From Balaenoptera acutorostrata (taxonomy: Eukaryota > Chordata > Mammalia > Artiodactyla > Balaenopteridae), in assembly GCF_949987535.1 (NCBI RefSeq), contig NC_080077.1:38210561-38274560 (forward strand): a DNA stretch of 64,000 nt, given 5' to 3'. The notes below the pieces were generated by a model. It worked only from the letters and a program-made list of their open reading frames with translations. It had not been told where the DNA came from and searched no databases. This document shows, piece by piece, positions 11,970 to 23,799 of the stretch; the first letter of the stretch is position 1; every line of letters starts with the position of its first letter. The translations under genes and the position numbers were made by a program.

Positions 11970-12945
11970 TTACACAGAGACCCTGGCCCAGAAGATGATT
12001 AGTATATTAACATCACAATGAACTATTCAGAAGAAATACTTTATGTATATATGTATAAACCACTTTTATCTCTGACTCCACATTTAGTGGGCCTATGATC
12101 TTGACCTGCCACAGTCTCAAAACCATCTTTTCATGAGCTGCTTTTTTCCCCCCACTCATCAAGGCATTAAAATAACCTTTGAATTGCTCCTCATAGCCAC
12201 CATGTTTCCCCTGCTTCTAACTATCGTTATCCTTTGGAATTATAGTCTCTTTGTTCCTTTCAAAATTTAGATTCATTTAAGAGGACTTTAGATTTATTGG
12301 CTCTTGTCTTATTTGGAGAACAACCTTATAAAGCAAAATATACTGGCAGGAACATCTATCTATCTAACCACGGGCATAAAAAAGTAATTTGTAGGGAAAT
12401 GCAAAAAAGAAAAAACAGAAGAATTTGTTCTTTATTCAAACAATCTGAAATAAGATATTAATATCTTACTACCAGAGTCATGCAATGAGAACTACTGAAG
12501 AATTAGAGACTTGTGAACAGGTGCTATTGCTAATATAAACTTGTGCAGAAACTGTGCCCTATTATTCCCTACGTTCATTACTGTGAACAGAATATTTGCT
12601 TTTGGATTCATTCATCAAACTGCAAGAAACAAATCATTCTCTGCCGTCCCCACTCCAAAGCTGTCTTAATTAGACTGTTCCTGAAGCCCAAGTATCCCTT
12701 AGACTTCCCCATTTGAATGTTTAGGTTCAGCTGGTGATTTGAATCATCCATAGATAGTTATAAATATGAAGAAAATTTAATCTTTTGTTAAGCCCATATA
12801 AATATGTCTCCTTAATACAATTCTTCTAATACCTGGTACTCAAACCAAGAGAGAAATAATAATTACTATTTGTATAACCACACTAAGGTTTTAGAATTTA
12901 TAATCCCAGTCATGATTTTTATAAGTAGCATATATCCTATTTGTT
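11970..12945. other. Unassigned DNA
   Basis: No gene or repeat recognised. Confidence 0.45.
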
Positions 12946-12949
12946 CATT

Positions 12950-13870
12950 CGTCTAACAAACATACTGGACATGAGCGAATCGTTGCACTGAAGGAGCTAA
13001 TAATTCAGCAAATAAGGCAGCTAACATATGCCTATGAAGTACTATAATATGAGCTAGAGCCTGAGAGGTAAATAAGGAATATAAGCTGAAGAGATTTACA
13101 AGGAAGGAAGATCATAGAAGAATTCGGTGTAGATATAATATTTAAGCTAGCCCTTGAAGGATATTTAGGAATTCATCAAGTAGAACTGAGAAAAGGAAAA
13201 AATGGTTTGAACAGTGCTATTGTGTTGGGCAAGTGTGAGACATGTTTGGGTTATAGAAAACAGTGTGGTTTGAATTGTGTAGATGAATTTTTTTTAACTG
13301 TGAGAATAGATAGGAAATTACTTTGGAATGAGATGAAAAAAGACCTTAATTCTAGGAGGAAGAATTTTTGTTTTTATATCTCTTATTTTAAAGTAGCTAC
13401 CAGTCACTAAGCACTGACTATGTACCAGGCACTAAGAGAAATTTTATTTGTAACATATCAATCAATTCTCATAATGATTCTCTGAGATATTATTCTCCCT
13501 GTTTAATAAATGATAAAACTAATATTCAGATAAATATTTTGCCTAAGCTTGGTCAAAAAAGCTGGTCAGTGAGAGATCTTGAACTCAAAGGCAGACTTAC
13601 TTGGCTCAAAAGGCTGTGTCCTATCCATCACATCACACTCTTGGACTTTATTCTTTAGGAAATGGAGAGATGTTGAACACTTCTGAAGATGGGCATATCA
13701 TGAGCAGAGTCATTCTCTTACACAATCTTTAGGAAATAACATGACCATAGCTATGCACCAAGGAGGATAATCTGTCAGTGGTACATAGGATGGAAACCAA
13801 GGTTCATAAATATAGGCATGAGGCAAGAAGAGTCTTTCCCAGAAAGATGCAGCAGAGAATAGGTTATAGA
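12950..13870 (+). mobile_element. L2 LINE fragment, interrupted by MIR
   Basis: L2-like text begins with 'gttcattcgtctaacaaaca' and continues with 'agcccttgaaggatatttag' and 'gggcaagtgtgagacatg'. It resumes after the MIR with 'ggaaatggagagatgttgaa', 'gcatatcatgagcagagtca' and 'ggcatgaggcaagaagag'. Order and orientation agree on both sides of the MIR-like piece. Confidence 0.6.
13400..13640 (-). mobile_element. MIR SINE nested in L2
   Basis: Reverse MIR signature: 'tatgtaccaggcactaagag', 'attctcataatgattctctg', 'gatcttgaactcaaaggcag' and 'ctgtgtcctatcca'. It sits between two collinear L2 pieces. Confidence 0.65.
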
Positions 13871-13874
13871 AGTA

Positions 13875-14345
13875 ATCAGAATTCACAAAAAATAGAACTT
13901 ATGCATTGAATACTTTCAATTAAAAGAACAGAGATACATTTTGGTTTCTGAAATAGCCAATAAGCTTCTGCCAGACCAACAGTTTTGCACATAGCAACTA
14001 TAAACTTAAGGCATAATACAAAAAGCCTGAAGGCACTGGAAAAAATGTAGTCAAAAACGGAGAAGAGCTGACACTTAGAAGAAGGGAATGGCATATTGCA
14101 CGCAGTATATAAAGTTCTAATGAAAACTCAGAGTTTCTGGCCAAAAGAACAAGATGACAAAATGCAGGGCAACCACAGATGCTAGGAAATAAAGGGAGAA
14201 TACGAAAATGGAGATAACCGGAGAGGAAAATTCCCAAATTCTGTGTATAAATCTGCCAAAATATCTGGCTGTGCCCTGAAACACACATGCACAGGACAGA
14301 CTCCAAACTGTAAAGAACTATAAAAGTATGGGAATAGAATCTAAA
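13875..14345. other. Unassigned DNA
   Basis: No gene recognised. The A-rich plus-strand text has the flavour of an old LINE body but cannot be assigned. Confidence 0.35.
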
Positions 14346-14349
14346 AAAG

Positions 14350-14456
14350 AGTGGATATATGTATATGTATAACTGATTCACTTTGCTGTACAGCAGAAAC
14401 TAACACAGCATTGTAAATTAACTGTACTCCAATAAAAAGTAATTTAAAAAAAAAAA
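14350..14456 (+). mobile_element. L1 3' terminus (short, 5'-truncated)
   Basis: Plus-strand L1 3'UTR end: 'ttcactttgctgtacagcag', 'taacacagcattgtaaatta', 'actgtactccaataaaaagt', then a poly-A tail. Only about 107 bp of the element inserted. Confidence 0.9.
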
Positions 14457-14459
14457 GAA

Positions 14460-15765
14460 CCAAATGGAGATTTGAGCCACTTCTCAAGGGACAGAATTTG
14501 ATTTGCAGTTTGAATCCAACCAAGTCAATTGCCTATTAAAACTAATAAACAAATGAAAAGTCAGCGCTCTTCAGAATAAGATAACAAAATATAGCCTGAA
14601 AGATATTCAATGTGCTGTCACATTTGGGCATCCTCTTACTCCAAAATTTACTGGGTACTGACCTAAATAAAACAAGATTATTTAGATTCTCTTGGTGGGT
14701 TTTCTCTCTGTATTAAAAAAAAAAAAAAAAGGGTGATGGAGTAGCATCTAAAGAAAAGCCAGCTGGGTCTGGGTAGGAATTCACTGGGTAGTGCCTTGAT
14801 TAACTGTGTCATCCTAAAATCTGGCCCTCTGCTTTGAATGACCAGACATTTCTTGACATCTATGGCCTATCATGCCCCAAGTGTCAATTTATGGTAACTA
14901 ATGTCATATGAGATTGGAATACTTATTTATTAATTTATATAAGAAATACACTTTTATAGACTAGAATAGTCACACTGGCATAATCTTCCTATGATCAAGC
15001 ACGTGGGAAGTCAAATAATAATCAGAAACCCATTTTAGTTTTCCACAAGAAATCACTGTGGTAGACACAGGAAATATTCAAAGTATGAATACTCAGTGCA
15101 CTTTCTCCCAGTAGGCAGACATGTATGAAATGCTAGCCTATAATCAGAAGGTAGCTTGGTGAGCCAGAAGTCAGAACAAGGGGAGTCAGATGAATAGAAG
15201 GTCTAATAGCATCAGGGTAAGATAACCTGATGTATTCATCTCATAATGGTCTTGTTATTGACATGGAAATACTTAAAGAGCTCATTCTCACTTCCCACTG
15301 GATTATGCTTGCAGGGGCCCTGCCACCTTTTGTGCATTAACTCTCTTTTTTCTATTCTTCCAAGGCTGATTAATTCCACGACTGCACATTCATGCTTTGG
15401 ATATATTGAAACATTGAAAAAGTTACATGCCAGTCCTGCTGACATGAGAGCCACCTACTCTCTGTTAGGTGACTTTTGTATTTCTCAGCTCTTGAACATG
15501 TCGATTTGACAGTGTAATTCCCCAAAGATTATCCTATTTCTCTCATTTTTGGAGTGGGTTCTCACAAAAGTGAGATTTTCCTCCAGACCCTCTCATGCAA
15601 ATAATAGATAATAACAACATCAGTCCTCATCATCAGACATACATAGTTGGAAATGGTTTGAAGCCAAATGCTCTTTAAGATTTCTACTTACTTTTGGGTA
15701 TTTTGATTATATCTTCCCCAGACTTTTAATTTTTTTCTTTTAATCCATATATTCATAAAGTTTAA
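14460..15765. other. Unassigned DNA with one A-run
   Basis: No gene or repeat family recognised. A run of about 17 A lies near 14716-14732. Confidence 0.45.
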
Positions 15766-15769
15766 AAGT

Positions 15770-15910
15770 GACATTAGTGATCATCTGCCTCAATAGCTTC
15801 TCTTTATAGGTGAGAAAAGTTCTGCTCAGAGAATTTTAAGCCATACAATATGTAAGTTATACATAGTGGAAAGTCAGGATCCACTGACTTTTAGCCTCTC
15901 CTATTCTCTG
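15770..15910 (-). mobile_element. MIR-like fragment (weak)
   Basis: A weak reverse-MIR pattern: 'ttataggtgagaaaagt' and a later 'aaagtcaggatccactgact'. It is too diverged for a firm call. Confidence 0.35.
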
Positions 15911-15911
15911 C

Positions 15912-16745
15912 TACCTTATGGGCGTTAGACTTCAAGCATTAGATTTCCATAGAGATTTACCTTGTAATCTTCAGGCTGGTAACTCCATCTTTTGAATAAT
16001 TTTGTTTTTTTTAATATTTTTACCACAGGATGAACACCTAAATTTCAAGTTAGGCAATACTGCTGTTAGTTATGTGGATTTAATTTATCTAAAATAAATT
16101 GCTGCTGCATTTTATTATTTTACTAATAATAAGGAAGGGAAATTTTTCTATTTTAATTAATGCAAAGAAACCTTTAGTACTTGATTCTGGATTTGTTTCT
16201 TCCTAGCAGTTTTCACATAAAAATTGTGTTCCTGTAAAGAAGACCTTCATCTATTCCAATAACATGGATTGAGTCAAATGAAAACTCAGCACAAATTATA
16301 TAACCAAACAAAAATACCTATAAATTATGGGAAGGAGGTGAATTTTTATTTTAAAATATAAACAATAATCTTCATATAAACTTTGAGAATGAATGGTGGT
16401 TCCAAGAAATAAGAAGAAGTAAAAAATAGTAGTGGAAATACCCACTGCTTGTTTCTGCAGCTGCAAGTGATACTGAAATTCAGTGAAGCCAACATATATT
16501 GTAGAAATTTAAGTTGATAAAGAAATAATTTATTTTCTAAACTGTACTTATGGTAAAGCACTCAAAATTCCCCCAATCTTGTGTCCTAGTCACATTATGG
16601 GGATCTCAGTAAAGAATGGCAGGTCCAGTTTGGTCCAGATGTATGCCTCGAGAGAGAGCCACACTTAAGCTGTCTTAGCAAATCTCATTATATTATAAAC
16701 ATCCAGGGGAAAGGAGACCAAAATTTCTGTTAGTATATATACCTA
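15912..16745. other. Unassigned DNA
   Basis: No gene or repeat recognised. Confidence 0.45.
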
Positions 16746-16747
16746 TA

Positions 16748-16989
16748 TACAGTTGGTTGTCCATTAGTATCCATGGGGGATTGCTTCCAGGAACTCCGTG
16801 GATACTAAAATCTGCGAATGCTCAAGTCCCTTATATAAAATGGTGTGGCACAATGAATAGAGTGGGCCTCCCTATCCATGAGCCTCACATCCAGGGATTC
16901 AACCAACCAAATGCAAAACCGTGAAATTTCAATCCATGTTTGGTTCAATCGGTGGGTGTGAAACCTGTGGAGAGAGAGGGTCAACTGTA
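16748..16989. mobile_element. Tigger-type (pogo) nonautonomous DNA transposon
   Basis: The ends form terminal inverted repeats: TACAGTTG at 16748-16755 and its complement CAACTGTA at 16982-16989. The flanking TA is consistent with Tc1/mariner-pogo target duplication. Internal text 'tccatgggggattgcttcca' and 'gcgaatgctcaagtccctta' matches the common Tigger-derived MITE pattern. It has no transposase. Confidence 0.85.
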
Positions 16990-16991
16990 TA

Positions 16992-17590
16992 ATTTTGGTT
17001 ATATTGAATATATACATCTACACTCATGATTATTTCACTCTGTCCAATCTATTCTGTATATAATTTAAAACAATGTTCACCTCTTGTTTTTAATACTATT
17101 TGTTTTCTTTACCTCTTCTCCAAGGTAAATGATTCACAATCCTTTAATCTCTTAGACTAAATTTCCAGTTCCTTAACCTTGACACCCTTATGTCACTAAA
17201 GAAGATGACCAAGTGAATAACAACAAACTAATGAGGAATTATTTTAAAAGAAGTAGAATCTGGATAATATTAAATGAGCTATTTCTAATTAAAAATAGAG
17301 TTAACGATGCTTGGTCAAACTTTTTCTGGCATAAAACGGTGTTTTCTAAATTTTTCTAAGTGCCTTTTGATTTAATGCAAGTAAGAGTTTTTTAGATTTA
17401 AGTCAGGAATTCAATAATGGTAAGAAAAGTCTATCCTTTATGTGTATGCTTATTAAAATAGGCCAATGATGTACAGGAATATAATATAGTCTGTTCTGAG
17501 TCATCTTTTCAGAATTAAAATTTTCTATTGATGGCCAAGCACCTTCCTTGAAAAAAAAGTCATAAAATATGCATCAGGAGAAGTGCCACT
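16992..17590. other. Unassigned DNA
   Basis: No gene or repeat recognised. Confidence 0.4.
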
Positions 17591-17607
17591 TAGGATTTTA
17601 TTTATTC

Positions 17608-18710
17608 CTTCCCCCACCCCCCGTGGGCTTTTTTTAAAATTAATTTTTATTGGAGTATAGCTGATTTACAATGTTCTGTTAGTTTCTACTGTACAGCAAA
17701 GTGAATCAGTTATACCTATAAATATATCCACTCTTTTTTAGGTTCTTTTCCCACATAGGTCATTACAGAGTATTGAGTAGAGTTTCCTGTGCTATACGGA
17801 AGGTTCTTATTAGTTATCTATTTTATATATAGTAGTGTATATATTTTAACCCCAATCTCCCTTTCCCCCTTGGTAACCATAAGTTTGTTTTCTACATCTG
17901 TGACTCTGTTTTGTAAATAAGTTCATTTGTACCATTTTTTAGATTCCACATATAAATGATATCATATGATATGTCTTTGTCTGACTTACATCACTCAATA
18001 TGACAATCTCTATAGGTCCATCCATGTTGCTGCAAATGGCATTATTTCATTCTTTTTTACGGCTGAGTAATATTCCATTGTATATATGTACCACATCATC
18101 TTTAGCCATTCCTCCATTGATGGAAATTTATGGTCATGATGGACATGATGCTTCCATGTCCTGGTTATTGTAAATAGTGCTGCAGTGAACACTGGGGCGC
18201 ATGTATCTTTTCGAATTATGGTTTTCTCTGGATATATGCCCAGGAGTGGGGTTGCTGAATCATATGGTAGCTCTGTTTTTAGTTTTTTAAGGAATGTCCA
18301 TACTGTTTTCCATAGTGGCTGCACCAATTCACATTCCCACCAACAGTGTAGGAGGGTTCCCTTTTCTCAACACCCTCTCCAGCATTTATCGTTTGTAGAT
18401 TTTTTGATGATGGCCATTCTGACCGGTGTGAGGTGATAACTCATTGTAGTTTTGATTTGCATTTCTCTAATAATTAGTAATGTTGCGCATCTTTTCATGT
18501 GCTTTTTGACCATCTGTAGGTCTTCTTTGGAGAAATGTCTATTTAGATCCTCTGCCTATTTTTTAATTGGGTTGCTTGTTTTTTTGATATTGAGCTGCAT
18601 GAGCTGTTTGTATATTTTGGAGATTAATCCCTTGTTGGTCACTTAGTTTGCAAATATTTTCTCCCATTCTGTGGGTTGTCTTTTCATTTGTTTATGGTTT
18701 CCTTTGCTGT
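17608..18710 (-). mobile_element. L1 LINE 3' fragment (1.1 kb)
   Basis: Minus-strand L1, 5'-truncated within ORF2. The 3'UTR is visible at 17640-17960 ('ttggagtatagctgatttac', 'tagattccacatataaatga'), followed by the ORF2 C-terminal region to about 18708. The probable target-site duplication is TAGGATTTTATTTATTC (17591-17607) and GAGGATTTTATTCATTT (18711-18727), with two mismatches. About 20 bases of C-rich sequence lie between the left duplication and the poly-T, so the 3' junction is not textbook. Confidence 0.9.
18010..18700 (-). pseudogene. L1 ORF2 C-terminal remnant
   Basis: This encodes the C-terminal part of the L1 reverse transcriptase protein, downstream of the polymerase domain. 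Recognisable stretches include [15 protein letters not shown] and [18 protein letters not shown], typical of L1 ORF2 ends. The start of ORF2, the endonuclease and the polymerase core are absent because the element is 5'-truncated. The upstream part is split into other frames. It is a dead remnant with no expected function. Confidence 0.85.
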
Positions 18711-18711
18711 G

Positions 18712-18862
18712 AGGATTTTATTCATTTTTTATTTCACCTACATTGTAGTCAGATTTACTGATCTCATAGAAGTAAAGTAAGTGAAGTTGCTAGGATTTTA
18801 TTCATTTTTTATTTCACCTACATTGTGGTCAAATTTACTGATCTCATGGAAGTAAAGTTGCT
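18712..18862. repeat. Two-copy tandem duplication (80 + 71 bp)
   Basis: Unit 1 (18712-18791) and unit 2 (18792-18862) both run from 'aggattttattcattttt' through 'agtaaag...ttgct'. They differ by a 9-base insertion in unit 1 ('taagtgaag') and a few substitutions. The start of each unit also matches the target-site duplication of the adjoining L1. Confidence 0.9.
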
Positions 18863-19200
18863 ATCTGCTTCCTCCATCAGTCTGAACTGAGACAGAGCAA
18901 GGTTGTGTTTGGGAGATAAGGTCCTAATGATACTCTTCTACTCTAGAAAACTAGTGTCAATCGCATCAATATTATAAGCTTATAGCAAAGTGTGTAATAA
19001 TAGTGTATGTAAAATTGTGAGAGTTAGTTTACTAATGGAAGTGTGTGGAATGTTAACATAAACTAATATTTTACCCAGTAGAGATATCACTCTGGAAAAG
19101 ATATGAGCACCCCATTCTATGATAAATATCAAGTCAAAACCAAAAAACACAGCACTCATTCCAGTGCGTATTTAATCTAAACGCAAGGCATGAAAGAATG
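18863..19200. other. Unassigned DNA
   Basis: No gene or repeat recognised. Confidence 0.4.
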
Positions 19201-19204
19201 TGAG

Positions 19205-20010
19205 AATCAAACTCCTATGCACACACTTACTCATTCGTTCATCAAGCTGATCTATTTTGAGTGTGTGTTATGTGTTAGGCACTGGGATAAGTTCTGGATA
19301 ATATATACAACAAAGGAATATAAACTTGTTTGTGGCCTGAGTAGCCCACAGCTTAGGAGGATGTGTAAGTAGATATTATAAAACATCATGTTAAGTATTT
19401 GTGAGTAAAAGGTCAAATAATAAGGTGAAAGGTTTGTTTTGGAAAGCAGGTGCCTGACAGTGCTATGAACCTCCTTTGGCCTAGGGCTGGCGGCCAGCTT
19501 CACAGAGAAGGGGATGGGAGAGAGAAGAACAACAGTTAGCACAACTCTGTGTTTACTACATGGCTAGAACTCTTCCAAGTACTTTATGTCAGCTAATTAA
19601 TTTAAACTTCAAACTTACCCTGTAAGGTGGGTTCTACTATCATCACCTCTATTGTAAGGACAGGAAACTGAGGGACAAGGTCACACAGCTAGTAAGGGAT
19701 GCAGATGGAGAAAAAACCCAGGCAGTATAGCTCCAGAGTCTGAACTCTAAACCACTACCCCATTCTGTCTCTTGTCAATGCTTTTAGGATACAGGTTTTG
19801 AAAGATGAAGAAAGGAGTTTCCAGGTAGAGAAAAGTCTTAGACACATGCATGCAAAGTCTGTGAGTCCAAAAGGGGTGTGTTATGTTTCTGGAAAAGTAA
19901 GACATGTGGGGCGGCTGGAGGTTAGGTACACATTGGTGAGAGAGGGAAGCAGGAGGCTGGCAGGGAGCAGACTGGAGACTCAAGATCATCATCTTCACTT
20001 CCTCCTATCC
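19205..20010 (+). mobile_element. L2 LINE fragment, interrupted by MIR
   Basis: L2 3'-type text: 'tgtgttaggcactgggataa', then 'taaaaggtcaaataataagg' and, after the MIR piece, 'caaagtctgtgagtccaaaa' and 'gtgagagagggaagcagga'. It is diverged, but the two halves keep the expected order. Confidence 0.55.
19535..19765 (-). mobile_element. MIR SINE nested in L2
   Basis: Clear reverse-MIR text: 'gtaaggtgggttctactatc', 'aggaaactgagggacaaggt', 'cacacagctagtaagggatg' and 'tccagagtctgaactctaaa'. Nearly full length. Confidence 0.85.
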
Positions 20011-20032
20011 CCCTATGCCCAGTTTCCCAGAT

Positions 20033-20170
20033 TTATTTTATTTTATTTTTATTTTTATTTGGCCATGCTATGTGGCATGTGGGATCTTAGTTCCCCAACC
20101 AGGGATCAAACCCCTGCTGCCTGCATTGAGAGTGCAGAGAGTCTTAACCACTGGACCACCAGGCAAGTCC
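20033..20170 (-). mobile_element. Short tRNA-derived SINE (head plus tail)
   Basis: Minus-strand SINE whose head reads (reverse complement) 'GGACTTGCCTGGTGGTCCAG', with 'ccccaaccagggatcaaacc' over the B-box region and a (TTTTA)n tail. At about 140 bp it lacks the long middle part of the CHR copies elsewhere. It is flanked by CCCAGAT at 20026-20032 and 20171-20177. Confidence 0.85.
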
Positions 20171-20179
20171 CCCAGATGT

Positions 20180-21340
20180 CTTTTTAAAGTATCCTTATAT
20201 CATGACCTCTAAGGGCCAGCCACTGAATGTCTTAGAAATATTCTGTTAAACAATTTCTAACAGTTGGAGATTCTATATGATTTCTCTTCATCTCAGATTC
20301 TTTCAAAACATCCTATAAAACCATTCTAGGGTGAATGATGAAAGAATAAAGTAAAACTGACTTTAGCCTCAAGCTCTTTAATGATTATTTTGGCTGTCTT
20401 TCTTTTCTTTTTTTCTTTTTTCCCCTCTAAATATGGCCATAAGAGGATTTTTGCCTTCTCTTGGAGCTGAGGGAAACAGTATTTATTTTTCTTCATCAAA
20501 TCATTGAAATTGAGAGGAAATATTGGGCAGGTAACGAGGAGCATTGTTTGCATTCCAGATAGGTGCCGCGAGAGGTGGCATCCTGGTTTCCTGCCTCACC
20601 CATAAGTCTCCTTCCTGAACAATTCCTGTGTTCACTTACATTGAGGTTTCCAAGCTCTTAAACCACAAATACTCCCCAACCCAGAGTTTCTGCAACCAAA
20701 CCACAACTACAAATAAGAGACAGCTGATTTTCGGCCATTACGAGAATACACACAGACTGACAAATCTTCATGGACATATTTATTTCCTTGCTCAAATGTC
20801 GTAAACACCATCATCCTGTAGCCAAGTGACAGCAAGGTGAAGAATTCTAGTCTATGAGCACCTGCCTGTGGCCAGCAGTGCTGGCTAATGACCATCTTGA
20901 CCCTCTCGGTCAGCTTTTCTCATTTCCCTAAGTGAGGTCAGAAACGGTCAGCCCCAGGGTGGCAGGTAAGCCACAGAACTCTTTTGTTTGTCAGGTGCAG
21001 TGTTTTAAAAAATACTTCAAATCGTTTGCCAACATTTAAAAATCAGAAGTTTATACATAAACAATGGAATGGTTCGCTTCTTTGGAAAACTTAGAAGCTT
21101 TGGCAGTGTTGGGTTCTGTAGGAAATCAATTGGAGCTGGCCACGGTCCCCTTTAGAGAGGACACACTCTCCACTCTAATCACTGTCTCCCTTCACGACCA
21201 GGTTGCCTGCTTAGCTCTAGAAGATATTTGAATGACTGTCTTCTGTTGCTTCTGCTACTTCGGATGGTTGTACCTCCCTCCCCTCAATATATTACCGTTT
21301 GTTACCTCCATCTTGTTGAAGGGGAAGATAAAGAAGACAA
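20180..21340. other. Unassigned DNA
   Basis: No gene or repeat recognised. A pyrimidine run ('tttcttttctttttttcttt') lies near 20400. Confidence 0.45.
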
Positions 21341-21345
21341 TTTAG

Positions 21346-21505
21346 TTTAATTCATGAAACATTTACTGAGTGCCTGGTTTGTGCCATTAATAGGTTAAGC
21401 GCTGAGGGTAGGGGGAGATCAACCTGAGTGAAATGCAGTCTTTACCCTCAGAGAGCTTTTAGACTAATGGTAGAAGAAAAACAGACAACACTGACAAGAG
21501 ACCAT
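21346..21505 (+). mobile_element. L2 LINE 3' fragment
   Basis: Typical L2 text: 'atttactgagtgcctggttt', 'tttaccctcagagagctttt', then 'aaaacagacaaca'. Confidence 0.65.
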
Positions 21506-21600
21506 GGTCAAGACAAAAAGTCTGACTCATTTGGTAATGAACACATAAATGTTGTCATGGTCATTTCCCTCTTTAGCTTATGCTTGTGAGAAAGACATCT

Positions 21601-21690
21601 ATGTCTATACATCTATCTATCTTTATATATATACACACACACACATATACATCTATTTATTCATATACACACACACGTGGATGCATGTGT
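21601..21690. repeat. Compound (ATCT)n / (TA)n / (CA)n microsatellite
   Basis: Alternating ATCT, TATA and CACA runs over about 90 bases. An open frame across it (21549-21731) is low-complexity and not a gene. Confidence 0.85.
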
Positions 21691-21694
21691 GCAT

Positions 21695-23485
21695 AACAAA
21701 GTTTAAGTTTTGCAATCCAGTGGGGCAGTAATTAAGTTGAAGATCATAGATATATAGTAAAATACTTCATCAGCATTTAAAATGAGCATGAGAGCCTAGT
21801 GTCTTTATAGAGACAGTGAATTGTTGTAAAACTAATATAAATTATAAGTGACAGTAGGTTTTTATAGTATTCCAAGTTCATTTCTCTCTCTCTCTCTCTA
21901 GCCCATTTCATTTGTTTTTTTCAGAAACAACTCTAAGCCCAACAAACTCCAAACTTTCCCCTCCATGATTTCACTTTTTTCCGTTGCTGACAATTCATCC
22001 TTACTCACATGGATGGATGATCTGACAGTGCCATCTGCTTAGTAGCACAGGAGATGATAGTTAATTCCCCATTTATGTGAGCCACCTGTTGTCCTATTCA
22101 ATTGTTAACCAATTTAACTGGGGTCCTTTCATGAAATGCAGTTCAGAAAGTATGGCTTCTAAATCCTTTCTTTGGAAGGAGAAAGAATGGGGCTGGTGAT
22201 GTGACCAGAATGACACATGACAAGTTCACTGATTCATTATCACTATTACTATTTACTGTTACTATTACTGACTTACTATTCCCATTACTGACTTAACTTC
22301 ATGAAGATAAAACTATCGTAAGTTTTCTTTCCTTTTACTTCTCCACTTTTCTTCATTCCGTCTATTTTACTTCTAAAGTATTTTTTAAAGACTACATTAT
22401 TTCTATTATTATGATGATGCATTTATCACTTACATTAAATGCTAGAAATTGTAAATTTTAATTTTTTTCCTCAATGCAAAGTTCTCTTCTTTTTAGATAC
22501 CTCTAATACGTGCACAATTAAAGTGGCTGTTGATAAGCGGTTTAATACTTCAATGCAAAAGTCTTTTAATAGTTATATTTTAAAATATCTACATTGTTGA
22601 AGACTATAGCACTGAGATATTACTAACTAAATGCAAAAAAGCAGGTAGAGATGTGATTTTGAACTTATTCAGTCTTTTGCTTCTGCTCTTTCCCCTCTAA
22701 AAAGTAACTCTCCTTTGGACAGAAAACGAGGTTGGCAAGAAATTTTAAAAAAAAAAAAAAAAAAAAAAGCAGGAGTCTTCTGGGAGAAGTCAGCCCTGGG
22801 ATGCTATCTGCTTTTCTTTGCTCTGAGATCAAGGTGTTTCCAAGAAATACAATATTTATGAGTATAGAGTTGTAGGAGGTGAGGAGACGTACTACCACTT
22901 CGGGAGGATTTAAAATAGAGGCCAAATGGAAATTTCAAATCTGTATAAAACCTAAATGATTAAAAAAAAAAAAAAAAAGAGTACCAACCTAACCTGAGAT
23001 TTTTACTTTTAAAATTTCTTTCCTAAAGTCCAAACACTTATCTTTCAAGAGCTTGTGTATCCCCACAGAGTTCATCTCAGGAAAAGATGTGGACACTAGG
23101 AGGACTTCACAGAAACAAAACCGTTCAAGTCACAGTTTGCCTGGCACTTCCTGCCATCACAACTCCACTAAAAAGACTGTGTCCTGTTCTGTTTATATCT
23201 TTAAACTAAAGGGATTCAGTACAAATATTGTCAGCAAACACATTTTTAAAGGAAATCATATTGTATAACACAAAGTTGTTTTGTTTGTTTTTAGGTAGCT
23301 GTGGTAGCCTGTCCTAAATTCATAAAATAGACTGTTCTTCAAAGTAACATACAAGGAAAGATTATGATTTAGGATCACATTTGCTCATGATTTTATATAG
23401 GAAAATTTGAGCTAAAAAAATCTTTTGGGGAAATACCCCTATGATATTCTATGAAATTCTGGGTGAAATTTACACAGAATTTACA
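21695..23485. other. Unassigned DNA with simple runs
   Basis: No gene or family-level repeat recognised. It contains a (CT)9 run at 21882-21899, an A-run of about 24 near 22745-22768 and an A-run of about 17 near 22961-22978. The A-runs have no recognisable SINE or L1 body beside them. Confidence 0.45.
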
Positions 23486-23506
23486 CTGTGAAATTCTATG
23501 TATTCT

Positions 23507-23782
23507 TTTTTTATTTTTTTAAATTTATTTATTTTTGGCTGCATTGGGTCTTCATTGCTGCGCGCGGGCTTTCTCTAGTTGCGGTGAGCGGCGGCTACTC
23601 TTCGTTGCGGCGCGCGGGCTTCTCTTGTTGTGTAGCATGGGCTCTAGAGCACAGGCTCAGCAGTTGTGGCGCACAGGCTTAGTTGCTCCACAGCATGTGG
23701 GATCTTCCCAGACCTGGGCTCAAACCCATGTCCCCTGCATTGGCAGGCAGATTCTTAACCACTGCGCCACCAGGGAAGTCCC
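23507..23782 (-). mobile_element. CHR-type tRNA-derived SINE
   Basis: Minus-strand SINE with a T-rich (ATTT)n tail at the left and the head 'gccaccagggaagtccc' at the right. The long flanking duplication GAAATTCTATGTATTCT (23490-23506) and AAAATTCTGTGTATTCT (23783-23799) differs at two of 17 positions. Confidence 0.95.
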
Positions 23783-23799
23783 AAAATTCTGTGTATTCT

